From the NCBI RefSeq assembly GCF_902499335.1, contig NZ_CABVQK010000001.1, positions 372,001 through 436,000 on the forward strand: a stretch of 64,000 bases of DNA. Direction: 5' to 3'. The notes below the pieces were generated by a model, which saw only the letters and a list, made by a program, of their open reading frames with translations, was not told where the DNA came from and ran no database searches. The DNA is from Burkholderia lata. Lineage in GTDB: Bacteria; Pseudomonadota; Gammaproteobacteria; Burkholderiales; Burkholderiaceae. The translations under genes and the position numbers were made by a program. Below, piece after piece: positions 44,285 to 56,983 of the stretch (positions are counted from its first letter, which is position 1; each line of letters begins with the position of its first letter).

Positions 44285-45445
44285 ATGAAAACTCCAGTTC
44301 GGCTCGCCATGATGTCGGGGGCGCTGCTCGCGACCGCTCACGCGGCACACGCGTCGGAAGTCACGCTGTACGGCCTGTTCGATACGTCGCTGACTTATGT
44401 ATGGAACGCCAACGCGGAAGGCAAGAATCTCGTCGGCCTCGGCAACGGCAACCTGCTCGGCAACCGCTTCGGCGTGAAGGGCGCGGAAGATCTGGGCGGC
44501 GGGTTGAAAGCGATCTTCACGCTGGAAAACGGCTTCAACCCGAACACCGGCGCGCTCGGGCAAGGCAACCGGATGTTCGGCCGGCAGGCATTCGTCGGCC
44601 TCGAAAGCGCGCGCTGGGGCACGCTGACGCTCGGCCGCCAGTACGACGCGCTCGCGGATGTCGCATGGCCGGTCACCGGCGACTTCTACTTCGGCAGTGT
44701 CTATGCGACACCCGGCGACGTCGACAACTACGACACGTCGTCGCGCACCGACAACGCGGTGAAATACACGTCGCCCATGATCAACGGATTCCAGTTCGTC
44801 GGCATGTACGCGCTCGGCGGCGTGGCCGGCAAGAGCGGCGCCGGGCAAACCTGGTCGGCCGGCCTGTCGTACAGCAACGGCCCGGTCGACCTGGCTGGCG
44901 GCTATTACTACGCGGCCAATCGTTCATCGCTCGCCAACGGCATCCGCACCGGCTGGAACGGCACCTCCGACGGCACATTCGACGGGTCGCTGGTCAATGG
45001 CGGCTACATCTCGGCGAAATCGATCGGCATCGCGCGCGGTGCGTTGCGCTACAACTTCGCGCCGTTCGCGGTCGGCATCGACTACAGCAACGCGCTGTAC
45101 AAGGCCGATGCGATGTCCGCGTTTCGGAGCACGCAGAAGTACGACACCGCGCGCGGATTCTTCAACTACCAGGCGACGCCCAGCCTGCTCGTCGGTGTCG
45201 GCTACAGCTACACGCGTGCCCGCGGCGATACGAGCGCGACTTACCATCAGGTGTCCGCCGGCGCCGATTACGTGCTGTCGAAGCGTACCGACCTTTACGC
45301 GGTCGGTGCATGGCAACGCGCGAACGGCGAGCAGCGCACGCTCGACGGCGGCACGCAAACGGCGCAGGCGTCGATCGGCTCGTATGGCTATGGCGGCACG
45401 CGCACGCAGGGCATCGTCAATCTCGGGCTGCGCCACCGGTTCTGA
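44285..45445 (+). CDS. Gram-negative general porin (OmpC-like)
   Basis: The 386-residue protein has a signal peptide (cleaved near AHAS), a first strand SEVTLYGLFDTSLTY, the NRFGVKGAEDLGGGLKAIF segment typical of Burkholderia porins and a C-terminal strand ending LRHRF, with the terminal Phe needed for outer-membrane assembly. It should form a trimeric 16-strand pore. ATGACG boxes lie in the upstream region and a terminator 150 bp downstream. Confidence 0.9.
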   Translation: MKTPVRLAMMSGALLATAHAAHASEVTLYGLFDTSLTYVWNANAEGKNLVGLGNGNLLGNRFGVKGAEDLGGGLKAIFTLENGFNPNTGALGQGNRMFGRQAFVGLESARWGTLTLGRQYDALADVAWPVTGDFYFGSVYATPGDVDNYDTSSRTDNAVKYTSPMINGFQFVGMYALGGVAGKSGAGQTWSAGLSYSNGPVDLAGGYYYAANRSSLANGIRTGWNGTSDGTFDGSLVNGGYISAKSIGIARGALRYNFAPFAVGIDYSNALYKADAMSAFRSTQKYDTARGFFNYQATPSLLVGVGYSYTRARGDTSATYHQVSAGADYVLSKRTDLYAVGAWQRANGEQRTLDGGTQTAQASIGSYGYGGTRTQGIVNLGLRHRF

Positions 45446-45594
45446 TCGCGGCGGCGATACGCGCGCAACGTGACGAAAATTTCATGTTCCGATCAGCTTC
45501 GCGAAGCGTCGTATCGCTACGATCGGAAACGTGACGGGCAGCGCCCGTTCCAGACCACGCAAGCGGGTCGCTGCCGCACGGCACGTCACGCGTT

Positions 45595-45629
45595 AAGCCC
45601 GGACACGTCGAGTGCCGGGCTTCTTTTTT
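45595..45629 (+). terminator. Rho-independent terminator of the porin gene
   Basis: An 8-bp stem (AAGCCCGG/CCGGGCTT) with an inner CAC/GTG extension is followed by CTTTTTT. It lies 150 bp after the porin stop codon. Confidence 0.8.
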
Positions 45630-45645
45630 GGTTGCGCGCCGATGA

Positions 45646-45894
45646 TCAGGGCGTTGAATTGCGCTGTGGAAACAGGCAGTTGTGCGTTTTCACGTACAGG
45701 TTCGGATTGCCGCAGCGATGCCCGGCATAGTCGATCTGCTCGCCGGGCATGAGGTCGGCCGGCACCGGCTTTTCCGCGGCGGCCGGTGCCGCCTGCGCGG
45801 TTGGCGTTGTGCCGGAACGTGTCGATGCGCAGCCCGCGAACAACGGGACAATCAGGACTGCGATCAAGGCTAGGCGAATGGCGGGACGATGCAC
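45646..45894 (-). CDS. Small lipoprotein of unknown function
   Basis: The 82-residue protein starts with GTG at 45894. The signal ends LFAGC, with C22 as the lipidated residue. The mature part is Ala/Pro-rich, then YAGHRCGNPNLYVKTHNCLF. I do not recognise a family. It converges with the porin gene. Confidence 0.65.
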   Translation of the reverse strand: MHRPAIRLALIAVLIVPLFAGCASTRSGTTPTAQAAPAAAEKPVPADLMPGEQIDYAGHRCGNPNLYVKTHNCLFPQRNSTP

Positions 45895-46024
45895 TTTTCA
45901 AGTCCGGTGTGAAAGTCAGAACAGGGCCGCCCGCTTTCCATACAGCTGTCGCGAACGGCGCGAATGCCGCCGGCCACATCGACCCTCGGCAGACTTCATG
46001 TTCCGCTTCCCGATCAACGCGCCC

Positions 46025-46097
46025 ATGACGCGAACATGACGATTGCGTCATGTCGGTCGCATCCGAACGGTGCATCTCCGCGTGACGCAATCTGACG
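46025..46097. promoter_or_regulatory. ATGACG boxes upstream of the second DUF4148 gene
   Basis: ATGACG occurs at 46025-46030 and 46036-46041 (11-bp period) with an inverted CGTCAT at 46046-46051. TGACG recurs at 46083-46087 and 46093-46097 (10-bp period). The set lies 96-168 bp before the start of the DUF4148 gene. Confidence 0.5.
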
Positions 46098-46192
46098 ATT
46101 TTTTCATCTCGCGATCACGATCACGCACGGCTGCTTTCGCATACTGGGTACATGGTTCGCCACCCGGCGGCCCTGATCAAGGAGAGCACTCA

Positions 46193-46477
46193 ATGAAAAC
46201 GGCAAAACTCGCAGCACTGTTCGTCACCGCCACGCTGTCGCTCGGCATGACCACGCAGGCCGCGTTCGCGCAGACGCAAACGCAGGGCAAGACCCGCACG
46301 CAGGTCGTCAATGAACTGAAGCAGGCACAGCACGACGGCGTCGTGCCGACGAGCAAGACGCAATACCCGCCGACCGGCGAGCTCATCGCACGCAACAAGG
46401 AGCTTCACGGGATTTCGGTGCATGGCGGCGAGAAAAAGCCGCAGACCGACAATCACGACAACCTGACCGCGCGGTAA
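46193..46477 (+). CDS. DUF4148 periplasmic protein (second copy)
   Basis: The 94-residue protein has a signal peptide (cleaved near AFAQ) and the DUF4148 core TRTQVVNELKQAQHDGVVPT. AAGGAG precedes the ATG at 46193. It is a paralogue of 43693-43968 on the other side of the porin gene, and it converges with irlS. Confidence 0.85.
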   Translation: MKTAKLAALFVTATLSLGMTTQAAFAQTQTQGKTRTQVVNELKQAQHDGVVPTSKTQYPPTGELIARNKELHGISVHGGEKKPQTDNHDNLTAR

Positions 46478-46559
46478 TGACGCTCGGCCACACGACCGCG
46501 GGCAGCGCACCGCGCGCGGCCGCCTCATGGCGAACGCGCGGGCGTGCCCGCCCGCGGTG

Positions 46560-47984
46560 TCAGGTACTGATGGCCGCCGGCCGTTTCAGTTCGGCCGGCT
46601 GGCGTGGAAAGCGCAGCCAGAACGTCGTGCGGCGGCCGGGGTCGCTGTCGACGCCGCATTCGCCGCCGTGGTTGTCCATGATCGACCGGACGATCGCGAG
46701 GCCGAGCCCGGTACCCGACGCCGAATTGTGCCGAGACGGATCGACGCGATAGAAACGCTCGAAGATCCGCCCGACATGCTCCGCGGCAATACCGGGCCCC
46801 GTATCCGACACGGCGATCGTCGTCGCACCGCCCTGCTCCACGCAATCGATCGCCACGATGCTGCCGCGCGGCGCGTAGGCCAGCGCATTCGACAGCAAGT
46901 TGCTCAGCGCGCGCTGATACAGCGTCAGATCCGCATCGACCCACGCATGGCCGTCGACCTTCACGGTCACGCCGGCATCCTCCGCAAGCGGCTCGTAGTA
47001 GCCGGCGACGCGCGCCGCCTCTTCCGACGCATCCAGGCGCCGCACGCTGATTGACGTGCCGGCCTGTTCCGAACGCGCGAGAAACAGCATGTCCTCGATC
47101 ATCCGTGACAGCCGCTGGTATTCGTCGATGCTCGACTCGATCACGTTCCGGTATTCATCCGCGCTGCGCGGCTGCGACAGCACGACTTGTGCAGCCGCCT
47201 GCAGGTTCGTGAGCGGCGTGCGCATGTCGTGCGCGAGATTCGACGAGAACTGGCTCAGCCGCGTGAACGATTCGCTCAGCCGCTCGAGCATCCCGTTGAA
47301 CGCATGCTCGAGCTCCTTCAACTCGCCGGCCGTATCGAGCGCCGGCAGCGGATGGGCGAGCCGGCTCGTCGACATCTGCTCGGCGCGTGCCGCGAACCGC
47401 CGCAGCGGGCTCAACCCGAGCGCCGCGATGCCGTACGCGAACGCGGCCGCGAGCACCACGCCGAACACCTCGATCACGACGATCGTATAAGCGTGCGTGC
47501 GCAGCAACAGCACGTCGGCGCTGCGGTCGTACTGCACCACGACGCGCACCACGGGCGCGCCCGCGCCGGCCAGCGGCACATTCGTCACCAGATACTGGTG
47601 CCGCGCGCCGGGCGGCGCGACGCCGACCGGCACGCGCCCCGCATCCAGCGACATGAGCGGCGCAACCAGGCGGAAGCCGAGCGTGCCGACCAGGCGCGTA
47701 CCCGTGGCATCGAAGATCGCGAGATCCATGTTCGGATGGCCGTGCAACTGGTCGATCCAGATATCGGTATTGCGCGCGACGTCGGCGGTCGAGCGCGCTT
47801 CGCCCAGGTGCGCGCCCAACGCGGCGGAAATGCCGGCCATCTGCTCGGCCGCCGTCGTTTCGACGCGATTGCTCAGCGCTTCATAGAGTGCAACACCGCT
47901 CGACGCGAGGATTACCGACGTCGACAGGATGATCAGCGCGGTCAGGCGTCCGCGCAGCGTACGCGGCAGCAGGCGCGCGATCAT
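46560..47984 (-). CDS. irlS: Heavy-metal sensor histidine kinase
   Basis: The 474-residue protein has two membrane helices (about 15-36 and 165-190) around a periplasmic sensor, a HAMP region, the phospho-acceptor H252 in LAHDMRTPL, and a C-terminal ATPase domain with [17 protein letters not shown] and GTGLGLAIV motifs. It fits the CusS/IrlS group. Its ATG at 47984 overlaps the stop of the response-regulator gene (ATGA). It sits at the 3' end of the czcCBA unit. Confidence 0.9.
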   Translation of the reverse strand: MIARLLPRTLRGRLTALIILSTSVILASSGVALYEALSNRVETTAAEQMAGISAALGAHLGEARSTADVARNTDIWIDQLHGHPNMDLAIFDATGTRLVGTLGFRLVAPLMSLDAGRVPVGVAPPGARHQYLVTNVPLAGAGAPVVRVVVQYDRSADVLLLRTHAYTIVVIEVFGVVLAAAFAYGIAALGLSPLRRFAARAEQMSTSRLAHPLPALDTAGELKELEHAFNGMLERLSESFTRLSQFSSNLAHDMRTPLTNLQAAAQVVLSQPRSADEYRNVIESSIDEYQRLSRMIEDMLFLARSEQAGTSISVRRLDASEEAARVAGYYEPLAEDAGVTVKVDGHAWVDADLTLYQRALSNLLSNALAYAPRGSIVAIDCVEQGGATTIAVSDTGPGIAAEHVGRIFERFYRVDPSRHNSASGTGLGLAIVRSIMDNHGGECGVDSDPGRRTTFWLRFPRQPAELKRPAAIST

Positions 47985-48663
47985 GTCGCGCTGCCGCCGC
48001 GCGCCTCGAGCACGTAGCCCATCCCGCGCACGGTGTGGATCAGCTTCGGATCGTACGCGTCGTCGATCTTCGAGCGCAGGCGCCGGATCGCCGAATCGAC
48101 GACGTTCGTGTCGCTGTTGAAATTCATGTCCCACACCTGCGACGCGATCGTCGCGCGCGGCAGGATCTCGCCCTCGCGGCGCATCAGCAGCCACAGCAGC
48201 GCGAATTCCTTCGCGGTCAGCAGGATCGTGTCGCCCTGCCGGGTGGCCTTGCGGCGCGTCAGGTCGAGTTCGAGGTCGGCCACGCGCAGCGTGTTCGAAT
48301 CGCGCGGCTGGCCGCGCCGCAGGATCGACTTGATGCGCGCGGTCAGCTCGACGAAGTCGAACGGCTTCGCGAGATAGTCGTCGGCGCCGAGCTCGAGCCC
48401 CTTCACGCGATCGCCGACATCGTCGCGCGCGGTCAGGAACAGCACGGGCGTCGACTTGCTGCGCCGCAGGTTCTGCAGCAGCGTCCAGCCGTCCTGCCCG
48501 GGCAGCATCACGTCGAGCACGAGCAGGTCGTACTCCTCGGTCTCGGCCTGGTGCTGGCCCGTGATGCCGTCCTCGACCCAGTCGACGACATAGCCGGCCT
48601 CGGTGAGACCCTTGCGCAGGTACGCGCCCGTCTTCGGTTCATCTTCGACAATCAGAATTCGCA

Positions 48664-48664
<1 letters not shown>
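47981..48664 (-). CDS. irlR: OmpR-family response regulator for metals
   Basis: The 227-residue protein has a receiver domain with E7/D8, phospho-acceptor D51 (VLDVMLPG) and K100-region TARD/KPFD, then a winged helix ([20 protein letters not shown]). It closely resembles Burkholderia IrlR and CzcR/CusR. The first codon overlaps the czcA stop (GTGATG: GTG at 48667, ATG at 48664), so it is translated with the pump genes. It is the likely binder of the ATGACG boxes. Confidence 0.9.
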
Positions 48665-51933
<3,269 letters not shown>

Positions 51934-52001
51934 TCACCCGGCGGGCCGGAAAACGGGCCGCATATCGGGCCGCGAGTCGTGCAACGGCACACACGTAACG
52001 C

Positions 52002-53477
52002 TCATTCATGTTCCGCGCTCCCCTTGCCGAGTTCGGCCTTCAGCACGAAGCTGTTCGACGCCGCGTATTCCTGGCCCGGCTTGAGCCCCTTCAGCACTTC
52101 GGTCGCACGTTCGTCACGTCTCCCCGTCTCGACGGCCTGCGCGACGAAGCCCTTCGACGAGCGCACGAAGACGGAAGGTGCACCGTCGACGTCCTGCAGT
52201 GCGTCGCTCGCGACCGCGAGCGGCACGCCCTGCTTGCCCGCGTCGACCGACACGTTCACGAACATCCCGGGCCGCCACACGCCGTCCGGGTTCGGCAGCA
52301 CGACGCGCGCCGGCGCGGTGCGCGTCTGTTCGCCGAGCAGCGAACCCACGTACGCGATCGGGCCGCTCGAACGCGATTCGAACGCGGTTGCGATGACCGT
52401 CGCGTCGCGGCCGACCCGCACGTCATTGAGCCGCTGCGCCGGCACGGCCATCTCGGCCCATACCGTCGACAGGTCGGAGATCACGAACATGCTGGCATCG
52501 GCAGCGGTCGCTTCGCCCGGCGTCGCATGCTTCTCGACGATCGTGCCCGCGAACGGCGCACGCAGTTCGTAGCGGTTCAGCGCGCCCGCGCCGACCGGCG
52601 CGTTCAGTGCAGCGAGCTTCTGCCGCGCGTTCTGCACGGCGATCTCGGCTTCACGCAACTGCACCTGCGCCTGCTGGTAGTCCTGCTCGGCCGAAATGCG
52701 CTCCTTCCACAGCGTGCGTTCGCGCTCGTAGGTCGCGCGAGCGCCCGACAACCGGCGCTCGGCCGTCAGCAGCTCGCTGCGCCGGTCGGCAAGATCGGTA
52801 CTCGCGATCACGGCCAGCACCTGCCCTTTCGTGACGTTCTGCCCGAGCGACACCGATACCTGCTCGACGATGCCGGCCACGCGCGGCACCACGTGCGCGG
52901 TGCGATCCTCGTTGAACTTGATCTCGCCCGGCAACTGGAACGGCGTCGCGATCTGCGCGGGACCTGCCTTCGCCAACGCGATCTTCGAGGTCGCGAGCTG
53001 GGCGTCGGTCAGCGCGATCGCGCCGTCGGCGCGGGCGAACGGGAACGATGCGGCTTCATTGCCCGCCTTCACGTCGATCGTCGCATCGAACACGTGCGGC
53101 TTGCCGATCGACTGCGCGGACACGAACTTCTGGCCGGCCGCGTCGAATCGCAAGGGTTCGTGCGTGCGGTCGTAGCGAACCAACGTGCCGGACACGGTGA
53201 CGCCCTTGTCGGCCGGCTTGCCGTCGACGAACGGATACACGATGAGGCGCGCGTCGCCAGGCTTCTCCGTCATCACGATTTCGACGGACAGCTTGCCGCG
53301 CTTGAGCACGACACCGCCACGCTCGCCGGCGGCTTCGGCGGATGAAGCGGCTGCGGAAGCGGCCGACGCGGCCGCGCCGTTGCCGCCGCTGTTGCGCGTG
53401 ACGCCGAGTGCGCCGATGACGATCCCGGCACTGCCGAGCACGACCGCCGCGATGATCAGGATTCTGCTGCGTGACAT
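52002..53477 (-). CDS. czcB: Membrane-fusion protein of the metal efflux pump
   Basis: The 491-residue protein has an N-terminal membrane anchor (about 5-28), an extra N-terminal domain as in long CzcB proteins, a coiled hairpin (TAERRLSGARATYERERTLW region) between two lipoyl halves and a beta-barrel part. It bridges CzcA and CzcC. It lies 125 bp upstream of czcA; a GC-rich hairpin-prone stretch fills that gap. Confidence 0.9.
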   Translation of the reverse strand: MSRSRILIIAAVVLGSAGIVIGALGVTRNSGGNGAAASAASAAASSAEAAGERGGVVLKRGKLSVEIVMTEKPGDARLIVYPFVDGKPADKGVTVSGTLVRYDRTHEPLRFDAAGQKFVSAQSIGKPHVFDATIDVKAGNEAASFPFARADGAIALTDAQLATSKIALAKAGPAQIATPFQLPGEIKFNEDRTAHVVPRVAGIVEQVSVSLGQNVTKGQVLAVIASTDLADRRSELLTAERRLSGARATYERERTLWKERISAEQDYQQAQVQLREAEIAVQNARQKLAALNAPVGAGALNRYELRAPFAGTIVEKHATPGEATAADASMFVISDLSTVWAEMAVPAQRLNDVRVGRDATVIATAFESRSSGPIAYVGSLLGEQTRTAPARVVLPNPDGVWRPGMFVNVSVDAGKQGVPLAVASDALQDVDGAPSVFVRSSKGFVAQAVETGRRDERATEVLKGLKPGQEYAASNSFVLKAELGKGSAEHE

Positions 53478-53511
53478 GGTGATCCTTCAGGTAAATGAGG
53501 CGTCTGTTGCG

Positions 53512-54816
53512 CTACTGCGCGAGCGGCGTACCGACGAGCCGGCCGATGTCAGCGCGGGCCGTATGCGCATCGGCGAGCGCGCGCACGTATTGCGACTGGC
53601 CCTGGAACAGCGTGCGCTGCGCGTCGAGCACGTCGAGGAAGCTGAACTTCCCGAGCTCGTAGCCGCGCGACATCGCGTCGAGCGCGAGGCGCGCGGCCGG
53701 CAGGATGTCGGCCTTCAGCCGCTGCGCCTCCTGCGCGGCAGCTTCGAAATTCGCATACGCCTGCGTGAGGTCCAGCCGCAGGCGCGTGCGTTCGCGATCG
53801 AGATCGGCATTTGCACGCTCGGCCTTGTGCGTCGCCTCGAGCAGCGCGCCCTTGTTCGTGTTGAACAGCGGAATCGGGATCGACACGCCGACCACGGCCT
53901 GGTTGTCCGGCACGCCGCCCGTGGTCACGCGCTTCACGCCGGCACTGATCGTCACGTCCGGAATGCGCCGTGCGCGTTCAAGCGACACGGCCGCGTTCGA
54001 GCGCAACATCTCGGCACGCGCGATCCGCGCAAGCGGCGCATCGTCGAGCTGCGCGGTCAGCGCGGGCAGCGGCTCGACCGGCGGCACGGCTTCGAGGTCG
54101 CCGAGCACCGCAAGCCGGCCGCTGCGTGCTTCGCCCATCACCGCGTTCAGCTTCTCGCGTGCAACCTCGACACGGCCGCGCGCGGTTACGACTTCGATCT
54201 GCACGCCGGCTGCCGCCACGTGCGCCTTGGTCGCTTCGACGGGCGACACCTTGCCGGCCTGTGCACGGCGGCTCGCGAGATCCGCGGAACGCGCGGCGAT
54301 CGCGGCCGATTCCTCGGTCACCTGAAGCTGGCGCTGCGCGGCGAGCAGCCCGTAGAACGCGGCGATCACGTCGGCGCGCACGACGGCGCCTTGTTCGTCG
54401 AGCGATGCATTGGCCGCTTCCCTGCCGTACGACGCGACATCGAGCCGCGCGCTGCGCTTGCCGCCGAGTTCGATCGTCTGGTTGATCAGCGCGGTCGACG
54501 TACGTTCGGCGCGCCGAAACCCTTCCTGCAGGAACGACACCTCGGGATTGGGACGCGCGCCGGCCTGCATCAGTGCGCCGGCCGACGCATCGACGTCCGC
54601 GCGCGCGCCGCGCAGCGCCGGATTGTTCCGGGCCGCGACCGATAGCGCATCGGAAAGCGTCAATGAAGTGGAAGGGAGCGCGTCGGGGGACGGTGCGCCG
54701 ATCGGCGCGGCGCTGCCGGAGGCAGCCGGGGCCGGGGCCGGCGACAGCGACGGCTGCGCATGAGCCGTCGCGGCCATCGCGAAGACGACGGCCACGGCGA
54801 GGTTGAGCTTGAGCAT
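53512..54816 (-). CDS. czcC: Outer-membrane factor of the metal efflux pump
   Basis: The 434-residue protein has a signal peptide (cleaved near AHAQP) and TolC-like repeats: LTLSDALSVAARNNPALRGA near 52-71 and GVSIPIPLFNTNKGALLEAT near 310. It forms the exit duct. It starts 34 bp upstream of czcB, and an ATGACG-type dyad lies 68 bp upstream. Confidence 0.9.
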   Translation of the reverse strand: MLKLNLAVAVVFAMAATAHAQPSLSPAPAPAASGSAAPIGAPSPDALPSTSLTLSDALSVAARNNPALRGARADVDASAGALMQAGARPNPEVSFLQEGFRRAERTSTALINQTIELGGKRSARLDVASYGREAANASLDEQGAVVRADVIAAFYGLLAAQRQLQVTEESAAIAARSADLASRRAQAGKVSPVEATKAHVAAAGVQIEVVTARGRVEVAREKLNAVMGEARSGRLAVLGDLEAVPPVEPLPALTAQLDDAPLARIARAEMLRSNAAVSLERARRIPDVTISAGVKRVTTGGVPDNQAVVGVSIPIPLFNTNKGALLEATHKAERANADLDRERTRLRLDLTQAYANFEAAAQEAQRLKADILPAARLALDAMSRGYELGKFSFLDVLDAQRTLFQGQSQYVRALADAHTARADIGRLVGTPLAQ

Positions 54817-54883
54817 GTTCGGTTCTGCGGTAACGGTTCGCGACCGATGCTACGGTCCGGCCGCAGTGCGAACATGAGGCGAA

Positions 54884-54901
54884 GATGATAATTCCGTCAT
54901 C
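54884..54901. promoter_or_regulatory. ATGACG-type dyad upstream of czcC
   Basis: Read on the minus strand it is GATGACGGAATTATCATC, with outer arms GATGA/TCATC. It lies 68-85 bp before the czcC start. It matches the boxes at 44048-44061 and 46025-46051 in its ATGACG half. The rest of 54817-55059 holds no gene. Confidence 0.5.
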
Positions 54902-55059
54902 TTGGGCGCGGCCGCGCGCATGCGTGCGGCGCCCCGCGGGAGCCATGCCCCGCTTCGGCGATCAGGAGAACTCGATGAGCGTGCGGCGCGACGGCCGCAC
55001 GGAAGATGGCGGTGGCACGGGGAATCGGCACGCGTGCGCGGCGATCCCCCGCAGACGGC

Positions 55060-56250
55060 TCAGACGGCCCCTCGCTTCGCGCGCCGCCGCTGCACGAGCC
55101 AGTCGAGCAGTTGCCGCCCGTCGCGTTCGCCGAACCAGCGCGCGTGACCGATCAGGTAGCCGTCGTACGCGATGTCGACGATCGCCGGCGCATCGATGAT
55201 GCAACCGAAATAGGCCACTTCCGACAGCGCGAACTCCGTATGCACGATCGGCAGCAGCGCGACCAGTGCCGCATAGGCCTCGTCACCCAGCGGTTCGAGC
55301 GATTCATACCCGTCGAGCAGCGCGTCGATCTGCGCGTACTCGACGCGGCGCGCATCGGCCGGCGCCATCCAGTCGACCGTGTTGCGCTCGATCGCCAGCG
55401 CGAGGTCCATCACCGCGCAGGTGCGATCCGACAGCCCGAAATCGAGCACGGTCCGCACCTGCGCGCCGGGCCCCGCCTCGGTCCACAACAGGTTCGACGC
55501 ATGCCAGTCGCCGTGTGTCCACAACGGCGTAAGCGCCGGCAGCAAAGGCACGAGGCGCGCATGATACGGGCCGATCGCATCGGCCACGTCGCCGCGCCAG
55601 TCGCGCGCGCCGAGCGCCCGCACGAGCAGCGGCTGCGCGTCGACCCAACGTTCGAGCGCACCCGCCAGATCGGTGGACGACAGCACGCGGAAGCTCGACA
55701 GCAGCGTCCGCACGGGCCGCGCCGGCGCATCGTAGCCGGCCGACGCGCGATGCAGCTCGGCCAGCGCGCGGCCGGCCGCGTATGCATGCGACGGATGCGT
55801 GAACGGCTGCCACGACATCACGCCGCGATACGGGTCGACGCCGGGCGCCCGTACGTGCACTTCGTAGGTCCAGTCGCCGGACGCGAACGCGGTCGCGCCG
55901 TTGCGATCCGCGAGAATGTCCGCCACGGGTATGCCGCGCTCGCGCAGATGCGCGATGAAGCGATGCTCCTCCTCGAGCCCTTCGACATCGCGCAGGCTCA
56001 CGTGATGACGCTTGACGAACAACCCGCGTCCGTCCGTCATCTGCACCAGGACGGCCGCCGCGAACTGCCGCGGGCTGTGCCACGTCAGCCGCGCCGGCTC
56101 GCCGGCGCCGTCGATCCGGGCGAGCACCGCGGCCACCTCGTCGTGCGTCATCAGCGGCCAGTCACGTTCGGCCTGCTCGCCGTCGACACCGAATTGCGGC
56201 GGCGCGACGTCACGCGACAGGGATCCGTCCGGCTCGAGTGGGAATGACAT
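55060..56250 (-). CDS. APH/choline-kinase-type phosphotransferase, probable vitamin kinase
   Basis: The 396-residue protein has the aminoglycoside-phosphotransferase fold motifs: LWTHGDWHASNLLW (catalytic Asp) near 242-255 and VLDFGLSD (metal Asp) near 268-275. It is the last gene of a minus-strand set with a TonB receptor and a PnuC transporter. PnuC carriers work by facilitated diffusion and need a kinase to trap the substrate, so this is the likely trapping kinase. Thiamine is the most probable substrate by analogy with PnuT loci, but this is inference. Confidence 0.8.
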   Translation of the reverse strand: MSFPLEPDGSLSRDVAPPQFGVDGEQAERDWPLMTHDEVAAVLARIDGAGEPARLTWHSPRQFAAAVLVQMTDGRGLFVKRHHVSLRDVEGLEEEHRFIAHLRERGIPVADILADRNGATAFASGDWTYEVHVRAPGVDPYRGVMSWQPFTHPSHAYAAGRALAELHRASAGYDAPARPVRTLLSSFRVLSSTDLAGALERWVDAQPLLVRALGARDWRGDVADAIGPYHARLVPLLPALTPLWTHGDWHASNLLWTEAGPGAQVRTVLDFGLSDRTCAVMDLALAIERNTVDWMAPADARRVEYAQIDALLDGYESLEPLGDEAYAALVALLPIVHTEFALSEVAYFGCIIDAPAIVDIAYDGYLIGHARWFGERDGRQLLDWLVQRRRAKRGAV

Positions 56251-56291
56251 GTACGACGTTGCTCCGTGGTTGATTCAGATCGGCGCGGAGA

Positions 56292-56924
56292 TCAGCGCGC
56301 GCCGCCGCCCGTTGCCAGCGCACCGCCGGCCGCCGCGCGCAGCGCCGCGGCCGTCCGGCTCCAGTCGCGCCAGCCGACGACGGCCAGCCCGATGAACAGC
56401 GCATAGAGTCCGGCCGTCAGATACAGTTCCTTGAACACGAACATCCCGACATACACGACGTTCACGACGATCCACAACCCCCACGACGCGATGTAGCGTC
56501 GCGCCGTCCAGTATTGCGCGACGAGGCTGAACGCGGTCAACGATGCATCGACGAACGGCAGCGCCGCATCGGTCCAGCGCGCCATCATGCCGCCGAGCAG
56601 CGCGCTGCCGACGACGGCCGCGATCAGGTCGGGCAGCATCTGCATCGGCCGCACGCCCGTGACGGGCGCGACGTCGCCCGCAGGCGCCGCGCTGCCATCG
56701 GCCTCGCTGGCGCGCTGCGCGAGCCAGCGATGCCAGCCGTACACCTGCAGCACCGCGAACGCGCCCTGCAGCAGCATGTCCGAATACAGCTTCGCGTCGA
56801 AGAAGATCCAGCCGTACAGCGCAACCGACACAAGCCCGACCGGCCAGCACAGCATGCGCCGCTTCGCGGTCAGCCAGATCGCGAGCGCGCTGACGATCAC
56901 GCCGGCGATTTCGAGTGGGGACAT
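56292..56924 (-). CDS. PnuC-family vitamin transporter
   Basis: The 210-residue inner-membrane protein has about seven helices and the PnuC pattern: WPVGLVSVALYGWIFFDAKL near 27-46, QVYGWHRWL near 60 and WGLWIVVNVVYVGMFVFKEL near 147-166. PnuC proteins carry nicotinamide riboside, PnuT thiamine, PnuX riboflavin. It lies 59 bp after the TonB receptor gene and 41 bp before the kinase gene. Confidence 0.87.
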   Translation of the reverse strand: MSPLEIAGVIVSALAIWLTAKRRMLCWPVGLVSVALYGWIFFDAKLYSDMLLQGAFAVLQVYGWHRWLAQRASEADGSAAPAGDVAPVTGVRPMQMLPDLIAAVVGSALLGGMMARWTDAALPFVDASLTAFSLVAQYWTARRYIASWGLWIVVNVVYVGMFVFKELYLTAGLYALFIGLAVVGWRDWSRTAAALRAAAGGALATGGGAR

Positions 56925-56983
56925 CGTCTGTGCTCTCCAGGTTAGCTGCCGGGGCCGCGCGTCACGCGGCCGGTTCCGGACGG